A stretch of 13,890 nt of DNA, from the NCBI GenBank assembly GCA_964638225.1, contig CAZWYL010000016.1, positions 1-13,890 of the forward strand. Reading direction: 5' to 3'. The notes under the pieces were generated by a model. That model had not been told where the DNA came from and made no database searches. It was given only the letters and a program-made list of their open reading frames with translations. Shown piece by piece: positions 1 to 6,143 of this stretch. Made by a program: the position numbers and the translations under genes. The DNA comes from WJKK01 sp964638225. Lineage in GTDB: Bacteria > Patescibacteriota > WWE3 > UBA101185 > UBA10185. The stretch's first letter is position 1. Each line of letters begins with the position of its first letter.

Positions 1-1
1 T

Positions 2-934
2 TTGCCCCAAAAATTCAAAGATGATAAACTGTTAAGGATACATACTTCTGTGTCACCCATGCCTAAAAAACTATATAAAAAAGAAGAATCGACAAATTTC
101 TTCACAAAGAACGGCAAGATACTAAAAAGCTACAAGGATTTTTATTCAGTATGTTCCCTACAGGACAAAAAAGACCCCTTAAAAGATAAATCAGATAATC
201 CTAATCTAAAAGAAAATACCGAATCCAGAGGGCAAAAAATACGAAAGATACTTCTAAACCAAAAAGAATCGCTGATTCAGAAGGCCAAGAATCTCCAAGA
301 AGAGGCTAAAAAAACGGACAAAATCAAATTTTCCATGATATCTCTTGGAATAAATGCAGCCCTGATTCTTGCTGTAGTCTTTCTTGCCTCAAACAATAAC
401 AATTCTACAAAATACACCCCAAAATACTCAATATTCTCTTCTAGACCCTTGACCTCTCTAGGAGCCTCTACAAGGCTTTTTGGAGGTGACACCCGTGCTG
501 CAACCCTTGATAAAGTCTTTGAGGCCTACAACTGTCCTCTAGCAGGCTATGGTCAAACCTTTGTGGAAGAGGCAGATAAAAATGAAATTCCTTATTGGCT
601 ATTAGCCGCCATATCTTTCCAAGAATCCGGATGCGGAAAGGTTACTCCGAAGATAAACATAAGCGAGGGGAACGAAGAAGAGGAACCCGAGATGATTGAA
701 ACCTACAACGCATGGGGATGGGGGGTTTGGGGTAAATACGCTAAATCTTTTGATAATTGGGAACACGGAATTAGCGCAGTTTCGAGATATCTAGGGGAAC
801 AATTTTACTCTAAGGGCGTTACAGACACATGTGAAATTATGAAAACTTATACACCACCCTCAGATGGATCTTGGTGTAGAGGAGTAAACTATTTCGGTGA
901 AATAATTCAAAACTATGCCTCTCCGGAAAACTAG
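2..934 (+). CDS. Membrane-anchored glucosaminidase-like (lysozyme-fold) protein, 5' end uncertain
   Basis: Probable peptidoglycan-cleaving or binding protein with the glucosaminidase/lysozyme-like fold. Residues 1-110 are a charged lysine-rich cytoplasmic region, residues about 111-130 form one hydrophobic membrane segment, and residues about 168-307 form the extracytoplasmic domain. In that domain the ISFQESGCGK stretch carries the candidate catalytic Glu208, like the ESxxG motif of GH73 glucosaminidases, followed by YNAWGWG and a conserved YTPP...W near the end. The frame is open to the window edge: TTG at 2 is only the first possible start, ATG at 59 is an alternative, and the true start may lie outside. 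No Shine-Dalgarno supports either. It is a paralogue of the protein at 1845-2462, sharing NAWGWG, the ES.CG motif and YTPP. The reaction is inferred from family resemblance; an inactive binding domain is possible. Confidence 0.75.
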   Translation: MPQKFKDDKLLRIHTSVSPMPKKLYKKEESTNFFTKNGKILKSYKDFYSVCSLQDKKDPLKDKSDNPNLKENTESRGQKIRKILLNQKESLIQKAKNLQEEAKKTDKIKFSMISLGINAALILAVVFLASNNNNSTKYTPKYSIFSSRPLTSLGASTRLFGGDTRAATLDKVFEAYNCPLAGYGQTFVEEADKNEIPYWLLAAISFQESGCGKVTPKINISEGNEEEEPEMIETYNAWGWGVWGKYAKSFDNWEHGISAVSRYLGEQFYSKGVTDTCEIMKTYTPPSDGSWCRGVNYFGEIIQNYASPEN

Positions 935-966
935 TGTAACAAAATTGATTCCTTTCCTCAGGCTGT

Positions 967-1683
967 ATGCTTAAATTACCCAAAATAAGAAAAATTACCA
1001 TTAGAGAAAAGCATTTCAAAACTTTTATTCACCTAAATTTTATTCTAGGAATAGTTTATGCTTTCTATCACTTCATGAGAACGCCCAAATCGGTTGATAT
1101 GGCAACAAGAAGAATGTGGGCCTATGAAACCTGGATAATTTTTACCTTATACTCTATTTTCATCTATCTATTTTCTATAGAAGTTGCCTCAGAAGATGAA
1201 GAACCCATCCTTCATAAACTCTTTAAAATCAGAAAATCTATAGAAATAAAGGAAAATACCGAAAACGCCAAGAAATACTTTGAAAAAATTGAAAATGAAC
1301 CGGAAAAATATGCTTTTGACACTCATCTGGGAATAAAACCACTTGAGGGAAACCTAAGTGAGAAGGGTTCCATATTTGAAACGTCCGAAAAATTTTTTTT
1401 AGTGCCTGTTACACTAAAATTTATCAGCTTGGGAATTCAAAAAAACAGCTTCTCTTTTAAACTCATAAAGCCTCTCAGTTTTTTAAAAATAAAAGGCAGA
1501 TTCCACGTCAAAGAAATAGAAGAGGGAACAGCCAAAATTTACTTGACCATATTTTCAAAGGCTTCAGGAATCCTGGAACACTTAATCTTAGCAATAATCT
1601 TCATTTCCCCCATAAGAATTCTAATAAGAAAACAGCTTAAAAGAGAACTTAAATTCATAAAATCGCGAATTGAGAAAAAGTGA
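967..1683 (+). CDS. Three-helix membrane protein, possible SRPBCC-like soluble domain
   Basis: A hypothetical protein of 238 residues. Hydrophobic segments lie at about residues 20-36, 55-73 and 202-221. The stretch between, about 95-200, is polar and alternates beta-like segments; the pattern of 'NEPEKYAFDTHLG', a GSIFE turn and 'KGRFHVKEIEEGTAKIYL' resembles SRPBCC (polyketide cyclase-like) ligand-binding proteins. That similarity is weak and is only an inference. The gene follows the first glucosaminidase-like gene by 32 bases with no visible promoter or terminator, so the two are probably cotranscribed. ATG at 967 has no Shine-Dalgarno. TGA is the stop, which argues against a recoded TGA in this organism. 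I do not recognise a family with confidence. Confidence 0.6.
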   Translation: MLKLPKIRKITIREKHFKTFIHLNFILGIVYAFYHFMRTPKSVDMATRRMWAYETWIIFTLYSIFIYLFSIEVASEDEEPILHKLFKIRKSIEIKENTENAKKYFEKIENEPEKYAFDTHLGIKPLEGNLSEKGSIFETSEKFFLVPVTLKFISLGIQKNSFSFKLIKPLSFLKIKGRFHVKEIEEGTAKIYLTIFSKASGILEHLILAIIFISPIRILIRKQLKRELKFIKSRIEKK

Positions 1684-1708
1684 AATTACATGAGAGTGTC
1701 CTATAATG

Positions 1709-1736
1709 TTGCGTAGCTTGAATTTTTTGATATAAT
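1709..1736 (+). promoter_or_regulatory. Promoter for the second glucosaminidase-like gene
   Basis: A perfect TATAAT at 1731-1736 lies 16 bases after a weak TTGCGT (1709-1714). It predicts a start near 1743 and a leader of about 100 bases, unusually long next to the leaderless genes elsewhere in the window. Confidence 0.55.
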
Positions 1737-1751
1737 ACTCTCTGGCAAAAA

Positions 1752-1771
1752 TAAAGGTTAATAAACCTTTA
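1752..1771 (+). repeat. Inverted repeat in the 5' leader
   Basis: TAAAGGTT and AACCTTTA form perfect 8-base arms around the loop AATA. It begins about 9 bases after the predicted transcription start, so it could be a 5' stabilising hairpin or an operator. Function unknown. Confidence 0.5.
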
Positions 1772-1844
1772 CATATTTAGCCGAATTTCCCCTCCCTAAA
1801 GCCTTAGAAGCTCTTTTGTGAGGTGTTTTTCGGCATCTTTAGCT

Positions 1845-2462
1845 ATGAATAAAGCAAAAAGTGCCCACAGCTTGTTTGTGGGACTCTTTATTTCGGCTTA
1901 TTTACTTTCCCTACAGGCTCCAGAGCCTTACAAATCCATTAAAGAACCTATGGAAACAGCTCTGCAGACCAATCTAGTAGGGAAAAATATTGCTGAAGGC
2001 AAAGAGGAAAATAAAATAGGACACGAATATGAAATTACCTACACAGAGGTAAATAGGGTAGAGGCACTGCAGAAATTCCTGGAAAAATATAATTCTCCTT
2101 TTGCAAATGAAGCTGAGACATTTATAAGAGTAGCAGATGAACAGGGACTGGATTATAGATTGTTGCCTGCTATTTCCTGTATGGAATCTACCTGCGGTCA
2201 AGCCATACTTCCGAACACCTACAACGCCTGGGGTTGGGGAATGTCCGAGGCTGCACTTCGTAACGGTACCTATATAAGATTTGATTCCTGGGAAGACGCT
2301 ATTGAAACCGTTGGGGAAGGAATTGCTAAAAACTATGCTGCTAATGGTTTAGATACACCTGAAAAAATGGCTCCAGTATATACACCTCCTAACTCTGTTA
2401 AATGGAGGAATGGTGTACGCTTTTTTATGAGGCAAATAGATGAGATGGCATTGGATTCTTAA
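1845..2462 (+). CDS. Secreted or anchored glucosaminidase-like (lysozyme-fold) protein
   Basis: A 205-residue paralogue of the protein at the window start. Residues 1-25 have a lysine-bearing n-region and a hydrophobic core (SLFVGLFISAYLL), a signal peptide or membrane anchor. Residues about 74-200 form the lysozyme-like domain, with ISCMESTCG containing candidate catalytic Glu114, then YNAWGWG, a DSWEDAI helix and VYTPP. I chose ATG at 1845 because it puts the positive n-region directly before the hydrophobic core; GTG at 1818 in the same frame would add nine residues before it. Neither has a convincing Shine-Dalgarno. It has its own promoter at 1709-1736. A hairpin (1860-1885) lies within the first 15 codons. 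Likely role is remodelling of peptidoglycan, inferred from the domain. Confidence 0.75.
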   Translation: MNKAKSAHSLFVGLFISAYLLSLQAPEPYKSIKEPMETALQTNLVGKNIAEGKEENKIGHEYEITYTEVNRVEALQKFLEKYNSPFANEAETFIRVADEQGLDYRLLPAISCMESTCGQAILPNTYNAWGWGMSEAALRNGTYIRFDSWEDAIETVGEGIAKNYAANGLDTPEKMAPVYTPPNSVKWRNGVRFFMRQIDEMALDS

Positions 2463-2515
2463 ACCATTAAAAGATCGAAATACCCCAATTCAAGTTATTA
2501 AACAAATATAAATCG

Positions 2516-2524
2516 TGCTAGAAT
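2516..2524 (+). promoter_or_regulatory. Extended -10 promoter upstream of tRNA-Leu
   Basis: TGcTAGAAT is an extended -10 motif ending 57 bases before the tRNA. There is no good -35. A small leader hairpin, GCTCC (2557-2561) with GGAGC (2570-2574), sits just before the tRNA. Confidence 0.45.
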
Positions 2525-2581
2525 GTGTCGGCAAAGGGTTTAAAAATAGTCTAAAAGCTCCATCGTAACGGAGCGTGTTAA

Positions 2582-2666
2582 GGGCGAGTGGCGGAACTGG
2601 TATACGCGCACGGCTTAGAACCGTGTCTCTTATGAGGTGTGGGTTCGACTCCCACCTCGCCCACCA
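2582..2666 (+). tRNA. tRNA-Leu (anticodon UAG)
   Basis: A complete class II cloverleaf of 85 bases. The acceptor GGGCGAG pairs with CTCGCCC (2656-2662), the D stem is GCG/CGC, the anticodon stem CACGG/CCGTG encloses CTTAGAA with anticodon TAG at 2616-2618, the long variable arm is CTC-TTAT-GAG, and the T arm is GTGGG-TTCGACT-CCCAC. Discriminator A and an encoded CCA end the gene. The long variable arm agrees with leucine identity. Confidence 0.97.
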
Positions 2667-2700
2667 GCAAAAATCTGAACAAGGTGAGGATTTTTGTTGC
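2667..2700 (+). terminator. Hairpin immediately after tRNA-Leu
   Basis: AAAAATC (2669-2675) pairs with GATTTTT (2689-2695) right after the encoded CCA, flanked by GC and GTTGC. It resembles the hairpin after tRNA-Val, and may act in 3' trailer processing or termination. There is no long T tract. Confidence 0.45.
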
Positions 2701-2738
2701 GCCTTTCAAGTTTTTCCAAAACTTGTGAAATGTATAAA

Positions 2739-2788
2739 AAAATCCACGTAATTTTGAATGCGCTGAGCGGGGTGAGGGCGAGGATTTT
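2739..2788 (-). terminator. Possible terminator of the minus-strand gene
   Basis: Read on the minus strand, AAAATCC and GGATTTT (plus coordinates 2782-2788 and 2739-2745) can pair just after the stop codon and are followed by a T-rich run. The loop is long (36 bases), so this is only a candidate. Confidence 0.35.
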
Positions 2789-2796
2789 ATTAATTC

Positions 2797-3375
2797 TTAT
2801 AAGGCCTTTGGATTTCTCCCTGATTTTTCGTTTTCAGATTTCAAGCCTTTCAAAATAGAATATCCGTGATCTTCAGACTCCCGCATCTCTTCTAATCGTT
2901 CTGGTGTAACAAAATAGACCTGCACACCAAAATCCAGCATCGCGTCAAGCCCGGAATCATAATCCTTTTTTTTAACAGGTGCCACTGACTCAGAACTTGT
3001 CCACTCCTTACTAGACTTAGTGAATTCTTCATCAACTTCAAAGGTATCGGAGGGTAAAGCATATATAGACCCTCCCTTATCATTCTTCTCAAAACGTTCG
3101 CGGTCGGAATAAACGGCTACTACCACTTCATCTCCTTCTGTATCACGCCAACGAGAAAACTGTGACCAACTATCATCCGCGCGAACCATAAATACAGAAG
3201 CTTTCTCAGGAGATTCTATAGCAAAAACTTTGGGTCCCTCTTCTGGATGACGTACTGTCTCAGCTTTAGGCTCAAATTCTTCTACATCTCTATTTACAGA
3301 CGCGTGATATAGGTATGGTGGTTTTTCTCTTTCATTCAACATAATCGCTTTATTTTCAAAATTATCTAAAGACAT
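2797..3375 (-). CDS. Small YHAS-motif protein, possible ADP-ribosyltransferase-like fold
   Basis: A soluble protein of 192 residues from ATG at 3375. It starts with a PPYLYHAS motif (residues 19-26), then VFAIESPEKASVFM (50-63), an aromatic stretch with DSW and SRW, and a GGSIYALPSDTF motif (101-112), ending with a DYDSGLDAMLDFGVQVYF segment (138-155). The order 'YHxS, later VFA..., then a beta strand followed by an acidic end' recalls small ADP-ribosyltransferase-fold proteins. I cannot prove that, and no catalytic Glu is certain. The frame stays open upstream to 3525, but that extension is hydrophobic and cysteine-rich and is unlikely to be translated. A TATAAT on the minus strand (3388-3393) ends 12 bases before the ATG. 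ATG at 3342 is an alternative start. It may be a toxin-like or accessory protein. Confidence 0.65.
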   Translation of the reverse strand: MSLDNFENKAIMLNEREKPPYLYHASVNRDVEEFEPKAETVRHPEEGPKVFAIESPEKASVFMVRADDSWSQFSRWRDTEGDEVVVAVYSDRERFEKNDKGGSIYALPSDTFEVDEEFTKSSKEWTSSESVAPVKKKDYDSGLDAMLDFGVQVYFVTPERLEEMRESEDHGYSILKGLKSENEKSGRNPKAL

Positions 3376-3387
3376 ACATTCCAAATC

Positions 3388-3393
3388 ATTATA
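3388..3393 (-). promoter_or_regulatory. -10 box for the minus-strand gene
   Basis: A perfect TATAAT on the minus strand ends 12 bases before ATG 3375, predicting a leader of roughly 6 bases. I see no good -35. Confidence 0.45.
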
Positions 3394-3464
3394 CAAAACG
3401 AAAAGCACTAAAACACACCTAGCATATGTCTGACATTTATATAACATAACCTGAGTTAATATAA

Positions 3465-3581
3465 TTAGTTTATGCAAGAGCCCAAAAAATAGCCTACATA
3501 AGAGAGGTAAAACACAATCTATCAAGCTATATGGAAGTTGCAGAGAACACTCCCGTGATCATAACTAAATATGGAAAATAA
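3465..3581 (+). pseudogene. Remnant of a Phd/YefM-family antitoxin
   Basis: A short open frame without a start codon in frame translates to AQKIAYIREVKHNLSSY followed by MEVAENTPVIITKYGK and a stop. This matches the N-terminal pattern of Phd/YefM antitoxins, which set a conserved amphipathic strand-helix before 'E...PVIITK.GKP'. A plausible original start is the ATG at 3472, which reads MQEPKK and then stops. A one-base slip in the A run at 3484-3489 would join it to the antitoxin frame. The family's C-terminal half is missing after YGK. Assignment is by motif reading only. It lies directly upstream of an intact AbrB-Doc pair, so it is either an older antitoxin of that locus or the debris of a separate module. 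Confidence 0.55.
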
Positions 3582-3690
3582 AATTTTAACCGACACTTCT
3601 TGTTTATTTACAGCTTTAAAAAGGAGGCAAAAAACTATTAAAGAATTCAACCTGCACAACCACATTGACAAATTTAAACTAAAGTTATAA
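3571..3690 (+). pseudogene. Short PIN-like frame overlapping the antitoxin remnant
   Basis: A 39-residue frame starts at ATG 3571 inside the last codons of the Phd-like remnant. Its N terminus (MENKILTDTSCLFTALK) resembles the first strand and helix of PIN-domain toxins, where a DTS/DTN acidic motif follows a hydrophobic strand. Only this start is present; the remaining catalytic acidic residues of a PIN domain are absent. Phd-like antitoxins commonly precede PIN toxins (VapBC-type order), which agrees. A purine-rich AAAAAGGAGG lies inside the frame. It could instead be a chance frame; confidence is low. Confidence 0.35.
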
Positions 3691-3691
3691 C
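3665..3691 (+). promoter_or_regulatory. Promoter of the AbrB-Doc module
   Basis: A perfect TTGACA (3665-3670) is followed after 15 bases by TATAAC (3686-3691); TAACAT at 3688-3693 with a 17-base spacer is an alternative. The predicted start is only about 5 bases before ATG 3703, so the mRNA would be nearly leaderless. Confidence 0.6.
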
Positions 3692-3702
3692 ATGTAATAA
3701 CT
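3683..3702 (+). promoter_or_regulatory. Palindromic operator over the -10 box of the AbrB-Doc module
   Basis: AGTTAT (3683-3688) and ATAACT (3697-3702) are perfect inverted arms around a central ACATGT palindrome (3690-3695). Nine of ten half-site bases are symmetric. The palindrome covers the -10 box and ends at the base before the antitoxin ATG. Autorepression by the AbrB-type antitoxin is the natural inference. Confidence 0.6.
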
Positions 3703-3948
3703 ATGGCATACAAACAGAAACTCACCAAAATCGGAAATTCCGTAGGAATAATTATTCCAAAAAAAATAAGAAATAAACTTAACCTGAACGTTGATTCGGA
3801 AGTGTATTTAGAACCAAGAGAAACAGACGAATCTATAGTTCTAACTAAAAGAGCCCCGAAAACCAAACTTGATCCTAACTTTTTCAAGATAGTAAAAGAA
3901 GTGGATAAAAAGTATTCTCAGGCACTAGAGGAACTTGCAAATAAATGA
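3703..3948 (+). CDS. AbrB/MazE-type antitoxin
   Basis: An 81-residue protein with the swapped-hairpin AbrB/SpoVT DNA-binding pattern at its N terminus: KLTKIGNSVGIIIPKKIRNKLNLN (residues 6-29), then VYLEPRETDESIVLTKR. The C-terminal third (about 52-81, charged, 'LDPNFFKIVKEVDKKYSQALEELANK') is the probable toxin-binding tail. It overlaps the Doc gene by four bases (ATGA), the usual antitoxin-toxin arrangement. There is no Shine-Dalgarno; the start is set by the promoter and operator that end at the ATG. It is expected to neutralise the Doc toxin and to repress its own operon through the palindrome at 3683-3702. Function is inferred from family and context. Confidence 0.88.
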   Translation: MAYKQKLTKIGNSVGIIIPKKIRNKLNLNVDSEVYLEPRETDESIVLTKRAPKTKLDPNFFKIVKEVDKKYSQALEELANK

Positions 3949-4331
3949 GATACCTTTCAGTCGAGGAGATAATTCTGATTCATGAATATGAACTTCAAAG
4001 ATATGGAGGTGCTCCGGGAATCAAAAGCATCGAACTACTGGAATCCGCGGTACACCGGCCTAAAACTTCCTTTGGCGGACAAGAAGAATACTCAACCAAA
4101 TTTGAAAAGGCAGCAGCACTCATGCACGCTCTGATAAAAAATCATCCTTTCACAGACGGTAACAAAAGAACGGCATTAGTCGCGAGTATAGTGCTTCTTA
4201 AACTAAACGGTCTTAAAGTTAATTTAGGACAAAAACGGTTAGTTGAACATATCTTAAATATAGCCAAGAGACAACTTTCAGTGCAAGAAACAGCAAACCT
4301 CCTAAAGAAAAATGCTCGCCCATGTAATTAA
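3945..4331 (+). CDS. doc: Doc/Fic-family toxin
   Basis: A 128-residue Fic-fold protein of Doc length. It has the core motif HPFTDGNKRTA at residues 67-77, matching Doc's HxFx(D/E)xNKR with His67, Asp71, Asn73, Lys74 and Arg75. In the P1 phage homologue this motif phosphorylates elongation factor EF-Tu and arrests translation. The N terminus, LSVEEIILIHEYELQRYGGAPGI, is typical of Doc rather than of longer AMP-transferring Fic enzymes. The start overlaps the stop of the AbrB-type antitoxin by four bases, so it is translationally coupled. The usual partner of Doc is a Phd antitoxin; here the intact partner is AbrB-type, and a Phd-like fragment lies just upstream. All motif residues look intact, so the toxin is probably active. 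Confidence 0.9.
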   Translation: MRYLSVEEIILIHEYELQRYGGAPGIKSIELLESAVHRPKTSFGGQEEYSTKFEKAAALMHALIKNHPFTDGNKRTALVASIVLLKLNGLKVNLGQKRLVEHILNIAKRQLSVQETANLLKKNARPCN

Positions 4332-4348
4332 CACAACTTAGCACCCAC

Positions 4349-4377
4349 TAAACAGGACCGCTAAAACATGCTATAAT
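4349..4377 (+). promoter_or_regulatory. Promoter of tig
   Basis: TAAACA (4349-4354), a 17-base spacer and TGcTATAAT (extended -10, hexamer 4372-4377). The hexamer ends 9 bases before ATG 4387, so the predicted leader is about 3 bases. Confidence 0.65.
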
Positions 4378-4386
4378 CCCAACGTT

Positions 4387-5361
4387 ATGAAAACAAAAAT
4401 AGAAAAACTACCGAAGTCAACTATTAAATTAGAGGTTACCGTACCTCACAAAAAGGTTAAAGAAACTTATGACCAAGTCTTGGCTGCTGCAACAGAATCC
4501 GCAGAAATAGAAGGGTTTCGTAAGGGAAAAGCGCCTAAAGACATTGTTGAGAAATCTCTGGACCCTGCAAAACTCAATGGGGAAGTGGTTAATAAACTGC
4601 TGGAAAAATATTACATCCAAGCTTTAAAAGAACATAAAATAAACCCAATATCCAATCCTAAAGTAGAAATTACTCAATTTGAGCCGGGAAAAGATTTTGA
4701 ATTTACTGCCAAAGTAGCCACCAGACCTGAAGTGGAATTGGGAGATTACATAAAGGCCTTAGAAGATAAACTAGAAAAGCGCCACAAAGAAGTCAAGAAA
4801 GAAAAAGAAGAAGCTTTGAAAAAGGGCGAGAAATTGGAAAATGTACACGATCACCTTCACACTCAAGAAATTATTCAGACTATAGTAGAAAATACTGAAG
4901 TGGAAGTTCCGGAGCTATTAGTTGAGGATGAAGCTAACAGAATGAAAGCAAGATTAATAGATCAAATGAAGAACTTAGAAATGGAATTTGAGGATTACTT
5001 GGAGGCGCAGGGAAAAAGCAAAGAAGAATTTGCAAAAGAGTTACGAGAACAAGCAGAAAAAAATCTAAAAGGAGAGTTTGCACTTGCACAAGCAGTTAAA
5101 GAGGAGGGAATTGAAGTTTCGGATGAAGAAATAGAAGAAACTGCAAAAGCAAGCGGAGATCCGAAAGCTTTAGAAAACCTAGAAGATCCAGTTCATAAGT
5201 GGTATATAAGAAGTGTCTTAGAAAAGAACAAATTGCTTACAGGGATTATGGAAAAGCTTGAAGAAAAAGGGGAATTGGTTGATCACAAAAAACCAGAAAA
5301 AACAAAGAAAAAGTCTGAAGAAAAAAAGGAAGAAAAAGGAAAGGAAGAAAAAAATGAATAA
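4387..5361 (+). CDS. tig: Trigger factor lacking the PPIase domain
   Basis: Ribosome-bound chaperone for nascent chains. The ribosome-docking signature GFRKGKAP is at residues 43-50, within an N-terminal domain of about 1-120 ending in PEVELGDY. Canonical trigger factor then has an FKBP-type prolyl isomerase domain. Here a highly charged helical linker (about 125-160) leads straight into the C-terminal chaperone arms (QEIIQTIVENTEVEVPELLVEDE onward). At 324 residues it is about 100 shorter than the usual 430, matching the missing domain. The last 35 residues are a lysine/glutamate tail. It overlaps clpP by 8 bases, and the strong extended -10 promoter implies a nearly leaderless mRNA. Chaperone activity without isomerase activity is known for truncated trigger factors, so function is probably retained. 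Confidence 0.93.
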   Translation: MKTKIEKLPKSTIKLEVTVPHKKVKETYDQVLAAATESAEIEGFRKGKAPKDIVEKSLDPAKLNGEVVNKLLEKYYIQALKEHKINPISNPKVEITQFEPGKDFEFTAKVATRPEVELGDYIKALEDKLEKRHKEVKKEKEEALKKGEKLENVHDHLHTQEIIQTIVENTEVEVPELLVEDEANRMKARLIDQMKNLEMEFEDYLEAQGKSKEEFAKELREQAEKNLKGEFALAQAVKEEGIEVSDEEIEETAKASGDPKALENLEDPVHKWYIRSVLEKNKLLTGIMEKLEEKGELVDHKKPEKTKKKSEEKKEEKGKEEKNE

Positions 5362-5968
5362 CACTCTAGTACCAATAGTTGTAGAAAAAGATCCTCAGGG
5401 AAATGAAAGATCTTACGATATATATTCCCGCCTGCTAAAGGACTTTATAGTTTTTGTTACAGGACCAATAGAAATGGGAATGGCTAATACTTTCATTGCG
5501 CAGTTGCTTTACCTGGAAAGTGAAGATCCTGAAAGGCAAATTAACGTTTATATTAACTCTCCGGGAGGAGGAGCTTATGCAGGAAGAGCTATGTACGATA
5601 CTATGCGCCATGTTAAAAATCCCGTAAGCACAATAAATGTTGGTTTGGCTGCTTCGGCAGGAGCAATGCTGTTATCCGGCGGAGATGAAGGCCGAAGGTA
5701 TTCCTTACCAGGAGGATATTGTATGATTCACCAGGTCAAGGGTGGAGCGGAAGGACAAGCTACAGATGTTGTGATTACTGCACAACATATGGTGCGATTA
5801 AGAAAAGAATACGCTGAAATTCTAGCTGAAAGGACCGGACAAGACTTAGAAAAAGTTATGGACGATATTGAAAGAGACAAGTGGATGTCGGCTGAAGAGT
5901 CTATGGAATACGGAATAATCGATAAGATAATGGATCCTAAAGATATGGTTAAGTCCGATAAGAAATAA
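5354..5968 (+). CDS. clpP: ATP-dependent Clp protease proteolytic subunit
   Basis: Serine protease subunit that forms the tetradecameric chamber of Clp proteases. The catalytic triad is visible: Ser101 in GLAASAGAM, His126 in CMIHQ, and Asp175 in ERDKWMSA. The SPGGG oxyanion segment (69-73) and GGAEGQATD (130-138) are family hallmarks. At 204 residues from ATG 5354 it has normal length. A longer frame reaches back to 5258, but that N-terminal extension is only the lysine-rich tail of tig read out of frame. The start overlaps the tig stop as ATGAATAA, and GGAAG six bases upstream serves as ribosome site. Coupling with trigger factor is also common in other bacteria, where clpX often follows; here a tRNA follows and no unfoldase gene is seen. 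Confidence 0.95.
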   Translation: MNNTLVPIVVEKDPQGNERSYDIYSRLLKDFIVFVTGPIEMGMANTFIAQLLYLESEDPERQINVYINSPGGGAYAGRAMYDTMRHVKNPVSTINVGLAASAGAMLLSGGDEGRRYSLPGGYCMIHQVKGGAEGQATDVVITAQHMVRLRKEYAEILAERTGQDLEKVMDDIERDKWMSAEESMEYGIIDKIMDPKDMVKSDKK

Positions 5969-6032
5969 GAGTCAGAAAATTTTTCAAGGACTTAGAGATT
6001 GCTTCGCAACACTTTGAGGCAAATTTGTAGGA

Positions 6033-6038
6033 TATAAT
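6033..6038 (+). promoter_or_regulatory. -10 box ahead of the tRNA-Val region
   Basis: A perfect TATAAT; I see no good -35. The predicted start falls at the left edge of the hairpin at 6044-6067, so a transcript reading into tRNA-Val would begin with a stem-loop. Confidence 0.4.
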
Positions 6039-6043
6039 AAAGA

Positions 6044-6067
6044 TAACAAGCTGTAAGCAGCTTGTTA
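6044..6067 (+). repeat. Perfect inverted repeat (10-base arms)
   Basis: TAACAAGCTG and CAGCTTGTTA around loop TAAG. It lies 6 bases after the TATAAT, so it would be the 5' terminal hairpin of the transcript leading to tRNA-Val. Confidence 0.7.
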
Positions 6068-6113
6068 AGCGTAATGAAATGTGCGCGTTGACATGCTTGC
6101 ATTTGCGTTGAGT

Positions 6114-6143
6114 TTAAGATGTTTTTTAGGAAAAACATTTTAA
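6114..6143 (+). repeat. Inverted repeat abutting the tRNA-Val 5' end
   Basis: TTAAGATGTTTTT (6114-6126) and AAAAACATTTTAA (6131-6143) pair over 13 positions with a single G-U wobble and a 4-base loop. The stem ends exactly at the base before the mature tRNA. Confidence 0.65.

Noticed and set aside
3376..3525. Hydrophobic, cysteine-rich extension of the minus-strand gene.
   Set aside because: The TATAAT at 3388-3393 would lie inside it and the composition is unlike the rest of the protein.
5258..5353. N-terminal extension of the clpP frame, lysine-rich.
   Set aside because: It is the tig tail read in another frame; ATG 5354 gives normal clpP length and the usual N terminus.
6088..6120. TTGACA at 6088-6093 as promoter for tRNA-Val.
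   Set aside because: No acceptable -10 at 16-18 bases; the best TAAGAT is 21 bases away.
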